Below are positions 44,575-53,429 of a DNA stretch of 64,000 bases, in pieces. Positions within the stretch are counted from its first letter, which is position 1; every line of letters starts with the position of its first letter. The stretch spans positions 31,448 through 95,447 of the forward strand of contig NZ_JALJXJ010000024.1 in assembly GCF_024170005.1 (NCBI RefSeq), given 5' to 3'. The notes beneath the pieces are model-generated. The model saw only the letters and a program-made list of their open reading frames with translations. It was not told the DNA's origin and did not search any database. Both the position numbers and the translations under genes were made by a program. Origin of the DNA: Azospirillum lipoferum. GTDB taxonomy: Bacteria; Pseudomonadota; Alphaproteobacteria; Azospirillales; Azospirillaceae.

Positions 44575-45426
44575 ATGCCGGTCATCGACATCGTCCTGGA
44601 CCTGCCGGACCGCCAGCCCAAAATCCTTTTGGACCTGGACGACCGCCACACCAACGAGCGGACGATCGCCGACTGGATCCGGGGCGGGCGCTTCTACGAA
44701 CCGGACGTGTCCCTGGCGCTGACCCGGCTGGTGCGCGAGGGCGACTGCGTGGTGGACATCGGCGCCAATGCCGGCTTCTTCACCATCCTGCTGGGCGCCC
44801 TGACCGGGCCGTCCGGACGGGTGCTGTCGGTAGAGCCGGGGGCCGACAACCTGGAGCGGCTGAGAAACAACATCGCCCTCAACGGCTTCAGCCACGTGAC
44901 GGTGCTGGACCGTCCGCTCAGCGATGCCGAGGGGCGGGTCAGCTTCTTCATCAACAGCGACGACAGCGGCGGCAACGCCCTGTGGGATCCCGGCCGCTTC
45001 CCGGCCAACGAGCGGTCGCGCGCCACGCCGGTCGCCCACAGCCTGCAGGCGACGACGCTCGGGACGGCGGTGGTGGAGGCCGGGCTGCAGGTGCCACGCC
45101 TGATCAAGATCGATACCGAGGGGGCCGAGCAGCGCATCCTGACGGGAGCCGGCGCCCTGCTGCGCGACCGCCGGGTGCCCTACGTGATCGCCGAACTGCA
45201 CGAGTTCGGGTTGGAGCAGATGGGCGGCTCCCAGGCGGGGCTGCGCGGCCTGATGGAAGGCTTCGGCTACGCCACCTTCCTGCTGAACCATGACGGGTCG
45301 CTGCCCAAGCTGATCCCGGCCGGCACCGCGATCCGCGCCAACCACTTCCCCAACCTGCTGTTCAGCACGCCGGACGCGGTGGCCTCCGGCTGGCCGGAGG
45401 AGCAGGTGCAGGTCCGGCTCCCCTGA
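44575..45426 (+). CDS. FkbM-family methyltransferase
   Basis: 283 residues from ATG 44575, with GGGAG 6 nt upstream; the frame is open to 44452 but earlier Mets lack ribosome sites. FkbM-type SAM methyltransferase fold: VVDIGANAGFFTILLGAL is motif I, VLSVEPGADN the acidic loop, PRLIKIDTEGAEQRILTGA the family-specific motif. FkbM members methylate sugar hydroxyls, often a glycan cap. It follows the GT41 gene by 83 bp and converges with fcl. Confidence 0.88.
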   Translation: MPVIDIVLDLPDRQPKILLDLDDRHTNERTIADWIRGGRFYEPDVSLALTRLVREGDCVVDIGANAGFFTILLGALTGPSGRVLSVEPGADNLERLRNNIALNGFSHVTVLDRPLSDAEGRVSFFINSDDSGGNALWDPGRFPANERSRATPVAHSLQATTLGTAVVEAGLQVPRLIKIDTEGAEQRILTGAGALLRDRRVPYVIAELHEFGLEQMGGSQAGLRGLMEGFGYATFLLNHDGSLPKLIPAGTAIRANHFPNLLFSTPDAVASGWPEEQVQVRLP

Positions 45427-45439
45427 CCCCCGATCCTGG

Positions 45440-46420
45440 TCACAGCCCCCGCAGGCCGCCCCGATCGACGTTCTCCAGGAACCAGCGATAGGTGGTGGCG
45501 AAGCCGTCGCGCAGGGCGGTGGGGGCGGTCCAGCCCATCTCCGTCATCCGGCTGACGTCCATCAGCTTGCGCGGGCTGCCATCCGGCTTGGAGGTATCGT
45601 AACGGAACTCGCCCTCATAGCCGACGACGTCGCGGATCAGGTCGGCCAGTTCGCGGATCGACACCTCGCTGCCGGTGCCGACATTGACGTGCGGCTCGTC
45701 CGAATAGTTCCGGGTCAGGAAGAGCAGACCGTCGGCCAGATCGTCGGCGAACAGGAACTCGCGCTTGGGCGACCCGGTGCCCCACAGCTCGACGAAGGGC
45801 AGCCCTTCCACCTTGGCGCGGTGGATCTTGGCCAGCAATGCTGCGGCGACATGGCCCCCCTGCAGGTCGAAATTGTCGTTCAGACCATAGAGGTTGGTCG
45901 GCATCGCCGAGATGAAGTCGCAGCCATACTGGCGCCGATAGGCCTGGCACATCTTGATGCCGGCGATCTTGGCGATGGCGTACCACTCGTTGGTCGGCTC
46001 CAGCGGGCCGGTCAGCAGGGCGTCCTCGCGCATCGGCTGCTCGGCCAGCCGCGGGTAGATGCAGGAGGAGCCGAGGAAGACCAGCTTCTTCACAGCCGTC
46101 CGGTAGGCGCCATGGATGATGTTCGTCTCGATCGCCAGATTGTCGTAGAGGAATTCGGCCGGCCGGGTGGAGTTGGCAAGGATGCCGCCGACGGTGGCGG
46201 CGGTGACGAAGACCACATCCGGCTTCGCTTCGGCCATCCAGTCCTCGACCTGCGACTGGCGGCGCAGGTCGACGCGGTCGCGGCCGACGGTGAGCAGGTC
46301 GCAGGGTTCGCGCTCCAGCCGGCGGACGATGGCCGCTCCCGCCATGCCGCGATGCCCGGCCACCCAGACCCGTTTGCCCTCCAGGGAGAAAAGCGATTCC
46401 GTCCGCACCTTGAGCACCAT
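45440..46420 (-). CDS. fcl: GDP-L-fucose synthase
   Basis: 326 residues from ATG 46420, chosen because the Rossmann motif WVAGHRGMAGAAI follows at normal distance; the open frame to 46699 is not coding-like. Converts GDP-4-dehydro-6-deoxymannose to GDP-L-fucose by epimerisation and reduction. LGSSCIYP carries the Ser/Cys of the active site; YAIAKIAGIKMCQ holds the catalytic Tyr and Lys; NLYGLNDNFD and HVAAALLAKIH are strongly characteristic of WcaG/Fcl. Gmd is at 59166. Divergent from the GT4 at 46629. Confidence 0.95.
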   Translation of the reverse strand: MVLKVRTESLFSLEGKRVWVAGHRGMAGAAIVRRLEREPCDLLTVGRDRVDLRRQSQVEDWMAEAKPDVVFVTAATVGGILANSTRPAEFLYDNLAIETNIIHGAYRTAVKKLVFLGSSCIYPRLAEQPMREDALLTGPLEPTNEWYAIAKIAGIKMCQAYRRQYGCDFISAMPTNLYGLNDNFDLQGGHVAAALLAKIHRAKVEGLPFVELWGTGSPKREFLFADDLADGLLFLTRNYSDEPHVNVGTGSEVSIRELADLIRDVVGYEGEFRYDTSKPDGSPRKLMDVSRMTEMGWTAPTALRDGFATTYRWFLENVDRGGLRGL

Positions 46421-46539
46421 GCCGCTATGGAAAGCCGCCGTTGTCGTAGCATCCGGAATGCAGGGAATCCAGTCCGCTCCCGCTCGACTTGACAAGCGCC
46501 GGCCCGGCGCGGGATCGTCCGCCCGCTTGCGCCGGTCAA

Positions 46540-46590
46540 GCATCCTGTACCGGGCATCCTGTACCAGGCATCTTGTGCCAAGCATCCTCC
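46540..46590. repeat. 14-bp tandem repeat in a divergent promoter region
   Basis: About three and a half units of a 14-mer, GCATCCTGTACCGG with small changes (46540-46553, 46554-46567, 46568-46581 and a partial). It lies between divergent fcl and the GT4 gene at 46629. It could be a regulator-binding array or a slippage-prone repeat; units 1 and 2 differ at one base. Confidence 0.6.
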
Positions 46591-46628
46591 AGCTGCCGAT
46601 ATGGGCGGCCAGACCTAAGGTTCCCGTC

Positions 46629-47810
46629 ATGATTCCGAACTTGGCTTTCACTTGGCAGCTCACGGAGGTCCACGGCTGGGGGCTGGTGGGTGTCCACACC
46701 GCCCTTTACCTCGCCGATGTCGGCCGGCCGCCTCTGCTGCTGGAAAAGCCGCTGATGGGCACCCTGCGTCCGGAGAACCGCGCAAAGCTGCAGCCCCTGG
46801 AGGGCCCCTACCAGCAGGTCACCGCCATGGCCGACAACGCCAAGGGCCACATGCTGCTGCTGAAGGAGTTCGACGTCCTGCACGCGCTGGGCAACGGCTT
46901 CACCGCCGGCGGCCCGTCGATGCGCTTCCGCGGCCGGCGCAACATCGGCGTCATCGCCTACGAGGAAACCCGCTTCACGCCCGAGGTGATGGACCGCGCC
47001 CGCCAGTACGACCGCATCGTCGTGCATTCCACCTACAACAGGCAGCTCCTGGAGATCTGGGGCTTCGACAATGTCGGCCTCGCCTTCCAGGGCATCGACC
47101 CGACCGAGATGGTGGAGGCCGAACCGAGCGGCCGCTTCGGCGACCGCTTCGTCGTCTTCTCCGGCGGCAAGCTGGAATTCCGCAAGGGCCAGGACATCGT
47201 GCTGGCCGCCTTCCTGCGTTTCCGTCAGCGCCATCCCGACGCTCTGCTGGTCACCGCCTGGCAGAACGCCTGGCCGGAGGTCGGCATGACCATGGCGGAA
47301 TCGCCGCTGGCACCCAAACCGCCGCGGATCCTGCCCAACAACATGATCGACGTGAAGAGCTGGGCGATGGAGAACGGCGCCGACGAGGACGGCTTCGTCG
47401 ACCTGGGCTTCCTCGGCCGCCACCAGATCGCACGCGTCCTGGCCGACTGCGACGCCGCCCTCTTCCCCAACCGCTGCGAGGGGGCGACCAATCTCGTCGC
47501 CATGGAGGCGATGGCCTGCGGCGTCCCGGTGGTGCTCTCCAACAACACCGGCCACCGCGACCTGCTGAAGAGCCCGACCCAGGGCGACGACCTGTGCCTG
47601 ACGCTGGACCATCAGGTTCCAGTCGCCGACCGTGACGGCAGCCGCTTCGGCTGGGGCGAATCCTCGGTCGACGAGCTGGTGGAGGCGCTGGAGCGGATCT
47701 ACGCCGACCGTGCCGCCGCCAGGGCGCGCGCCGCCCGCGCCAAGGCCTTCATCCGCACCGAACGCACATGGCGTGCCTTCGCCGAGGCGTTCGTCGACGC
47801 CACGCAGTGA
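46629..47810 (+). CDS. Glycosyltransferase family 4
   Basis: 393 residues from ATG 46629, before which AAGG lies about 9 nt upstream. GT-B fold: N-terminal WQLTEVHGWGLVGVHTALYL, HSTYNRQLLEIWG in the first domain; VFSGGKLEFRKGQDIVLAAF, ALFPNRCEGATNLVAMEAMACGVPVV (EX7E: E-G-A-T-N-L-V-A-M-E) and NNTGHRDLL in the second. Likely adds one sugar of the surface glycan. The formyltransferase-like gene begins 12 bp after it, suggesting an operon. Confidence 0.88.
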   Translation: MIPNLAFTWQLTEVHGWGLVGVHTALYLADVGRPPLLLEKPLMGTLRPENRAKLQPLEGPYQQVTAMADNAKGHMLLLKEFDVLHALGNGFTAGGPSMRFRGRRNIGVIAYEETRFTPEVMDRARQYDRIVVHSTYNRQLLEIWGFDNVGLAFQGIDPTEMVEAEPSGRFGDRFVVFSGGKLEFRKGQDIVLAAFLRFRQRHPDALLVTAWQNAWPEVGMTMAESPLAPKPPRILPNNMIDVKSWAMENGADEDGFVDLGFLGRHQIARVLADCDAALFPNRCEGATNLVAMEAMACGVPVVLSNNTGHRDLLKSPTQGDDLCLTLDHQVPVADRDGSRFGWGESSVDELVEALERIYADRAAARARAARAKAFIRTERTWRAFAEAFVDATQ

Positions 47811-47822
47811 GGGAATCCGGGC

Positions 47823-48491
47823 ATGCCCGCCACCCTGGTCCTGTTGTCCCAGCCGGAGGATGCGCGCCATCTCGCCGCCATCCTCGCCGGCGCCAACCCC
47901 GACCTGACCGTGGTGACGGCGGCCGACCGGTCCCAGTTGGAGGCTGCGATGGCGGGATGCGGACAGGTCGACCGCCTCGTCGCCTTCCGGACCAACTGCG
48001 TGGTGCCGGCCGGGCTGCTGCGCCGGGTATCAGGTCCGTCCTACAATTTCCACCCCGCCCCGCCCGCCTATCCCGGCCGCCATCCCTTCGCTTTCGCGCT
48101 CTATGACGGAGTGACGCAGTATGGGGTCACCGCCCATGAGATGGCGGAGCGGGTGGATGCCGGCCCGATCGTCGGCGCGCTGACCTTCGCCCTGCCCGCC
48201 GATCCCGACCCGGTCTGGCTGATCGACCAGACCCATACGGCGCTGGTCCAGCTGTTCGTGATGCTGGCGCCGCAGCTGGCGGCGACCGGCCGGCCGCTGC
48301 ACCGCACGGATCTTGCCTGGGACCACAGCCGCCGCTGCACGGCGAAGGCGCTGGATGCGCTGCGCACCCTGCCGCCGGATATCGGCGCGCAGGAAATGGA
48401 ACGCCGCATCCGCGCCCTGCGCAGCGTCAGGCAGGAGGGGCTCCGCCCCAGCATCATCCTGCACGGCCGCCGCTTCGTGCTTGAAGATTAG
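47823..48491 (+). CDS. Formyltransferase-family protein (sugar N-formyltransferase-like)
   Basis: 222 residues, shorter than methionyl-tRNA formyltransferases, and lacking their C-terminal OB domain. The formyl_trans_N core shows NFHPAPPAYPGRHP (Asn and His of the catalytic triad) and ERVDAGPIVGAL (Asp). Similar small enzymes formylate amino sugars such as Qui3N or Qui4N in O-antigens, using N10-formyl-tetrahydrofolate. No aminosugar aminotransferase is seen here, so its acceptor is unclear. The stop codon TAG is the first three bases of the 105-bp repeat at 48489. Confidence 0.75.
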   Translation: MPATLVLLSQPEDARHLAAILAGANPDLTVVTAADRSQLEAAMAGCGQVDRLVAFRTNCVVPAGLLRRVSGPSYNFHPAPPAYPGRHPFAFALYDGVTQYGVTAHEMAERVDAGPIVGALTFALPADPDPVWLIDQTHTALVQLFVMLAPQLAATGRPLHRTDLAWDHSRRCTAKALDALRTLPPDIGAQEMERRIRALRSVRQEGLRPSIILHGRRFVLED

Positions 48492-48593
48492 AGCCTGTCT
48501 GGCGCTTCAATAGGCACCAGACAGACTCTAATCTTTTGGTCTTCCGTGTGATTCACGCTCCAAGCAATCCCTCTTGAACCGATCGCACTCTAG
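48489..48593. repeat. 105-bp dispersed repeat, copy 2, supplying both stop codons
   Basis: Same length and order as the copy at 12715-12819: hairpin TAGAGCCTGTCTGG / CCAGACAGACTCTA (48517-48530, one mismatch), then TTTTGG..TTCCGTGTG and CACTCTA at the end. It fills the whole gap between two convergent genes. The first TAG (48489-48491) ends the formyltransferase gene and the last CTA (48590-48592) is the TAG of the minus-strand TPR-GT gene. Confidence 0.8.
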
Positions 48594-50422
48594 CGCCCCA
48601 CCCCGTCCAGGGCGTCGAGCAGGCGGCGGGCGGCGGCGTCCCAGGTGAAGCTGTCCATCAGATGGCGGGCCGCGGCGCGGCGCTCGCCCTCGGGATCGCG
48701 AATGACGCGGGCCAGGATGTCGACCGCGGCATCCTCGTCCGGGTGCCACCAGTCCAGCCCATGGAAGGGCGGGTAATAGTCGGTGCTGTAGGGCATCAGC
48801 GCCGGACCGGTGGTGCAGGGGATCAGGTGGGCGACGCGGTCGTTCAGATAAGCGGTGTAGGCGCTGTGCCTGGGGGCGATCAGCCCGGCCCCCAGACAGC
48901 CGGCGCGGGTGATCGGCAGGTCCCAGCCCTCGCCGTGCGACAGGCTGAAATAATGGGTCGCCATGGCATAGATGCCGGCGATCGCCGCCTCGTCGTAGCG
49001 GTCGGTCAGCAGGGCGATGGGGGCGGCATCCTCCAGCCGACGCCCGGTGGCCTGAATGCATTGCCCGACCAGACGGCGGACCTCGCCGGCAAGCGCCGAT
49101 CCGCCCTTGCCCACCTTCAGGATCAGGATGGCGTCGTCGTCGGCGCGGGTGGCGCGCAGCCAGACCCGCAGCAGCCCGTCCAGGTTCTTGCGCGCGACGA
49201 AATCGGAAATGTTGAGGACACGCACCCGGTAATCCATCACGCTGCGTCCGCGCGGGCCGGCGATGGGCAGCGGCGACGCCGACGCATCGGCCGGGTGGGG
49301 GGCGATGCCGGGCGGACAGACGCGGATGCGGTCCTCCGGGTGGCCGGCGGCGATCCAGGCAAGGCGCGAGGAGTCGGTCGGCACGATGACCAGCTCATGC
49401 TCCCGGTTGCAGGCGGCCCAGGAGGCCGGGATGCGCGGCCCCTCGAACATGGTGTAATTGACCGCCGGCAGACCGGGGATCGGTTCCACCAACGGCGGGG
49501 TCAGCACGCTGAGCGCCAGCCGCGCCCGCATCGGATCGCCGAGCCGCCGGGCCGCCGCCTGTAGGATCGGGTCGGTGAAGGCCGGACGCCAGCTTTCCTC
49601 CTCCAGCAGTCCGGCCAGCCGCAGGGGCGTCCCGCACTCCATCAGGCTGCACACGAAATGCTGGGCGAAGTCGCCGTAGCCCGACAGCACGGAGAAGGGA
49701 GCCCGGACCAGCAGCCCCTCCGGCGTGTGGGGCCGGCAGGCCTCCGCGGCGACTCGGCGGTAGAGCCGGGCACGGGTCAGCATGACGCCGGGCTGCCCGA
49801 TAGCCGGCTTGGCCCCGGACGGAACGGGGCAGGCCGCCAGCAGCGTCTCTTCCGCCAGGTCCGGACGGCCGAGCGACAGCCAGGCCGCGGCCAGATGGTT
49901 GCGGGCATCGGCATGGTCGGGGTTCCGCGCCACGACGGGGGCCAGCACCTCGACCGCCTGGGCATAGGCGCAGTGCGACAGCAGCGCCACCGCCAGCTGG
50001 ACCTGCCGGCCAGGGTCCGTCGGGCAGAGCCGGGCGGCATGGCTCATGTGGCGCGCGGCCGCGACGTAATCGCCGCCCCCGTGCAGGAGGTTGGCGAGCC
50101 GGCCCTGCACATCCGCGTCGCCGGGCGTCAGCAGGCAGGCGACGCGCAGATGGCCGACGGCCTCCTGCTGGGCTCCGCGCGCCAGCAGGACCACCGCCAG
50201 ATTGACGCGACCTTGCGCGAACAGCGGATGATGGGCCAGCAGCCGGCGCAGCAGCCGCTCCGCCTCGTCCAACCGGTCGGTCTGGAACAGGACGGCGCCA
50301 GCCAGGCTCAGCGCGTCGCGGTCGGCGGGATCGTCGCGCAGCACCTGCTCGGCCAGGGACAGCGCCTCTTCGCGACGCCCGGCCTTGTACAGTTCGATGG
50401 CGCGGTCGGTGACGTGTCCCAT
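48590..50422 (-). CDS. TPR-glycosyltransferase (GT4-like)
   Basis: 610 residues from ATG 50422 (MGHVTDRAIELYK); the open frame to 50599 crosses a pyrimidine-rich leader and is not coding-like. About six TPRs (1-205) are followed by a GT-B domain: RAPFSVLSGYGDFAQHF, NYTMFEGPRIPASW and a late VLNISDFVARKNLDGLLRVW with FSLSHGEGWDLPITRAGCLG as donor-binding region. Possibly a processive or protein-acceptor enzyme, since TPRs bind acceptors in related families. Downstream of the GT10 gene on the same strand. Confidence 0.8.
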   Translation of the reverse strand: MGHVTDRAIELYKAGRREEALSLAEQVLRDDPADRDALSLAGAVLFQTDRLDEAERLLRRLLAHHPLFAQGRVNLAVVLLARGAQQEAVGHLRVACLLTPGDADVQGRLANLLHGGGDYVAAARHMSHAARLCPTDPGRQVQLAVALLSHCAYAQAVEVLAPVVARNPDHADARNHLAAAWLSLGRPDLAEETLLAACPVPSGAKPAIGQPGVMLTRARLYRRVAAEACRPHTPEGLLVRAPFSVLSGYGDFAQHFVCSLMECGTPLRLAGLLEEESWRPAFTDPILQAAARRLGDPMRARLALSVLTPPLVEPIPGLPAVNYTMFEGPRIPASWAACNREHELVIVPTDSSRLAWIAAGHPEDRIRVCPPGIAPHPADASASPLPIAGPRGRSVMDYRVRVLNISDFVARKNLDGLLRVWLRATRADDDAILILKVGKGGSALAGEVRRLVGQCIQATGRRLEDAAPIALLTDRYDEAAIAGIYAMATHYFSLSHGEGWDLPITRAGCLGAGLIAPRHSAYTAYLNDRVAHLIPCTTGPALMPYSTDYYPPFHGLDWWHPDEDAAVDILARVIRDPEGERRAAARHLMDSFTWDAAARRLLDALDGVGR

Positions 50423-50614
50423 GGCGTGGCCTTGAGCAGAAAAAGAGGGAGCGGAAAAAAAGAGGAAAGAGGCGTTTGGGCGAAGAAAACGGCGCCTCGT
50501 CCGGCCCTGGGCCCTTTCGGCGGCATAGCACAGGCCAATTTGGCCGGTCAATTGAGCCCGGCCGCCCCGATCCCCGCCCTGACCAAAGACCCCGACCAAA
50601 GACAGGGCGAACCG

Positions 50615-51946
50615 TCAGCGGCCTTTCTGGAAGGAAACCTCGGGATGAAGGGTCACCTGGCGCCAGGCGTCGCCCCTGGCATCGGCACAGATCTCGGCCA
50701 GGCGGTTGAACATGTTGTGGCCGTTCAGGACGACTGCACGTTGCCGGGCCAACAGCGTCGACACATCGGTGTCCCGGTGCTTTTCCATGAAATCCATGAT
50801 CCGCCGGTATGTCGCATCCGGATCGCGGAGGTCGATCTCGCAGAAGGTCGATGGGTCGAACGCCTCCCTGATCCTGGCGAAGCCGTGATAGATGGGGATC
50901 GACCAGCCGAGATAAGCGTCGGAAAGCTTTTCCGTCCAGTAATGGTTGCTCTGGTAATTCTCTATGCACAGGTGGAATTTGTACGGAGCGATTGCCGCCC
51001 ATTTGGTGGCGACCTCGCAATGGCCCCGGCCGTACAGATGAAGCTTGTCCCCCATGAGGGTCTTCAGCCGGCGCAGAAACTCCCCCCGGACGACATGCCC
51101 CTCGGTGAGCGTCTTGTCCGACACGATGGCGGAGACGGCGAAGGCCTTGTCCAGCCCGGTCACGCCGGACAGCAGATCGTAGTCGATGGGTCCCGATCCG
51201 GGCCAGGCCTCCGCATCGGACAGCCCGATGTGCCAGGGCAGCGGAACCTGGGACAGCAGGACACGGGGATGGACCAGTTCCTCGTGGGAGGTGACGATCA
51301 GATCGAACTGGTCCAGGTACCCGCGGCTGTAGCGGGAGAGGGACGGCGGTTCCCCGGTCGCCAGCACGAGGTTGCCCTGCCGGCAGGTCACCGTCCTGGG
51401 CACGTCCAGATCCTCGTAGACCACCACCCAGTCCGACCGCCCCTCCTGTCGGTTGGCGACGAACTGATGGTTTCCCCAGCGCCCGGCGCCGCCGGGGGTC
51501 TGCCGCAGCCAGGGCTGGCCCCACCACTTGTACAGAAGGTTGACGGTGATCGGAGCGGACGGCGTCCCCTTCGGCTCCGCCCGGACGCGCAGGGGGGCGG
51601 TCAGGATGCGCTGCCGGCTGTCGATATCGGCCAGTTCGGCCAGGGCTTCCTCGTCGCCGGGCAGAAGACGGGCAATCTCGCCATAGCAGTCCTTCGCCTC
51701 GTCCAGCCGGTTCAGGCGCTTGGACAGCGCCCCGACGAAGCGCAGCAGAACGGGCTGGCCGGGAAACAGGGCCATCGCCCGGCGCGCGAGGCGAAGCGCC
51801 TGCCCGTCCCGCCTGACGCCTTCCAGCCCCTGGGCCAGGATGAACCACTGGTTGGCATCCGCCGGATCGACGGACAGATGGTGGACGCACTGCCTCAGCA
51901 GGCTCTCGAACTGGCCCGGGGCGGTGAATTGAAGGCGCTGACGCAT
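50615..51946 (-). CDS. TPR-GT10 alpha-1,3-fucosyltransferase-like protein
   Basis: 443 residues. TPR-like N-terminus (about 1-110), then a GT10 domain: VNLLYKWWGQPWL, a DLDVPRTVT stretch, and the GDP-fucose site FHLCIENYQSNHYWTEKLSDA followed by GWSIPIYHGF (equivalent to FxFxxENS ... DYVTEK ... PVVxG in known fucosyltransferases). Predicted to transfer L-fucose, matching gmd and fcl in this region. Bacterial GT10s are often stand-alone; the TPR fusion here is notable. 192 bp separates it from the TPR-GT downstream. Confidence 0.85.
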   Translation of the reverse strand: MRQRLQFTAPGQFESLLRQCVHHLSVDPADANQWFILAQGLEGVRRDGQALRLARRAMALFPGQPVLLRFVGALSKRLNRLDEAKDCYGEIARLLPGDEEALAELADIDSRQRILTAPLRVRAEPKGTPSAPITVNLLYKWWGQPWLRQTPGGAGRWGNHQFVANRQEGRSDWVVVYEDLDVPRTVTCRQGNLVLATGEPPSLSRYSRGYLDQFDLIVTSHEELVHPRVLLSQVPLPWHIGLSDAEAWPGSGPIDYDLLSGVTGLDKAFAVSAIVSDKTLTEGHVVRGEFLRRLKTLMGDKLHLYGRGHCEVATKWAAIAPYKFHLCIENYQSNHYWTEKLSDAYLGWSIPIYHGFARIREAFDPSTFCEIDLRDPDATYRRIMDFMEKHRDTDVSTLLARQRAVVLNGHNMFNRLAEICADARGDAWRQVTLHPEVSFQKGR

Positions 51947-52182
51947 CGATCGGCCTGACTTGTGCGGGGGTCGTCGCCCCCGCCTGTCGCGGCGGAGGAT
52001 GAGAGGAAGGCGGCAATCTCGGACAGTCCGCCCGCTTTTTCAACATGAAGCGCCCGTCATCCGGTGCCTGCCGTCCGGCGGATGCAGATGCTATGAAACC
52101 GGCCGGCAGGCAGCCTATAACTCCCGGGTCGCCCACCGGCCCCGTGCAGCCTGTCGCCCTTCCGAAAAAGGCTTTTCGACCC

Positions 52183-53340
52183 ATGAAGCTCCTCATCATC
52201 GACTCCCGCGTGACGAAGGCGAGCGATGCCTACAGCGAAGCGGAGGGAATGGGCGGGATCGCCTCGTCGCTGATCTACCTGTCCGACAGCCTCGCCGCCG
52301 AGGGGCACGACGTCATGCTCGCCATCGCTTCCGACCCGGACATGCGCCGCAGCGGGGTCAGGATCGTCGACTGCACCAAGGTCACGGCCGGAGACCTGAG
52401 CGGGGTCGAGGCGGTCATCGTCAGCAACAACGCCGACAACGTGACGTCGGTGAAGCGGTTCCTTCCCTCCGTGCCCACCTTCCTGTGGGTCCATATCCAG
52501 CATGACGTGTGGTTCCACGACCTGAAATGCCTGGCCCACTACCTGGACACCGACCATGCGCGCTCCGCCGACGGTATCGTGTTCGTCAGCGAATGGCAGA
52601 AGCGGGTCTTCCTGGAGAAGTTCAAGGACACCATTCCGGCGGAGCGGTGCCATGTGATCCGCAACGCCTGCAACCCCTTCGTCCTGCGGCAGCGTGATGA
52701 CGAGGCGGGGCTGTTCGATGCCAAGCGGACGGCGCTGGAGGTGGCCTATGTCTCGGCGCCGACGCGCGGGCTGGACACCCTGCTGAAGCTGTGGCCGGCG
52801 GTGCGGGCCGACTGCCCGGCCGCGACGCTGGCCGTCTATTCCGGGCAGTCGATCTACGGCGTCGCGCAGGCGGACGATCCCATCCATCGCCTGCTCAGCG
52901 GCATGACCATGGAGGGCGCCGAATACCGCGGCCCGCTGTCCCATGCCCGCCTGACCGAACGGCTGCTGGATACCGCGATCGTCGCCTATCCCACCGCCTT
53001 CGAGGAGACCTCCGGCATCGCCCCCATCGAGGCGCTCGCCGCCGGCTGCAGCCTCGTCTGTACGGACCGCGGCGCGCTGCCGGAAAGCGCCGCCGGCTTC
53101 GCCACCATGGTTCCCTATGGCGAGGGTGGCGACGCCTTCGAAGAGGCCTTCGCCGCCGCCCTGATCGCCAAGGTCAGGCAGTGGCGCGACGGCGATGGAG
53201 CGGAACTCAGGACCTCGCTCAGGCACCAGCGGCAGGTGATCACCGCCAATTACCGCTGGGAGAACCGGGCGCTCGAATGGAAGTCTCTGATCGCCCTCTA
53301 CCGGACGGGGTTCCGGACAGACAAGCGGCGGCCCGATTGA
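52183..53340 (+). CDS. Glycosyltransferase family 4
   Basis: 385 residues from ATG 52183; the frame is open upstream to 52045, but homology starts here (MKLLIIDSR). GT-B fold with IVFVSEWQKRVFLEKF and HVIRNACNPFVLRQ in the first domain, and a late YPTAFEETSGIAPIEALAAGC donor site (EX7E: E-E-T-S-G-I-A-P-I-E). GALPESAAGFATMVPYG follows. Divergent from the GT10 gene, 236 bp away; the next TPR-GT gene begins 89 bp downstream. Confidence 0.87.
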   Translation: MKLLIIDSRVTKASDAYSEAEGMGGIASSLIYLSDSLAAEGHDVMLAIASDPDMRRSGVRIVDCTKVTAGDLSGVEAVIVSNNADNVTSVKRFLPSVPTFLWVHIQHDVWFHDLKCLAHYLDTDHARSADGIVFVSEWQKRVFLEKFKDTIPAERCHVIRNACNPFVLRQRDDEAGLFDAKRTALEVAYVSAPTRGLDTLLKLWPAVRADCPAATLAVYSGQSIYGVAQADDPIHRLLSGMTMEGAEYRGPLSHARLTERLLDTAIVAYPTAFEETSGIAPIEALAAGCSLVCTDRGALPESAAGFATMVPYGEGGDAFEEAFAAALIAKVRQWRDGDGAELRTSLRHQRQVITANYRWENRALEWKSLIALYRTGFRTDKRRPD

Positions 53341-53429
53341 CGATGCCCGACTGACGATGATTGCATTCGGGCGTCGGCTTTCCCCATAACCGCCGCACAT
53401 CTTTCAGTACCTCTGCGAGTTCCAGCCCC

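Noticed and set aside
49395..52199. A 934-codon minus-strand frame
   Set aside because: It overlaps two supported genes in a different frame and is Arg/Pro/Gly-rich with no domain; a shadow.
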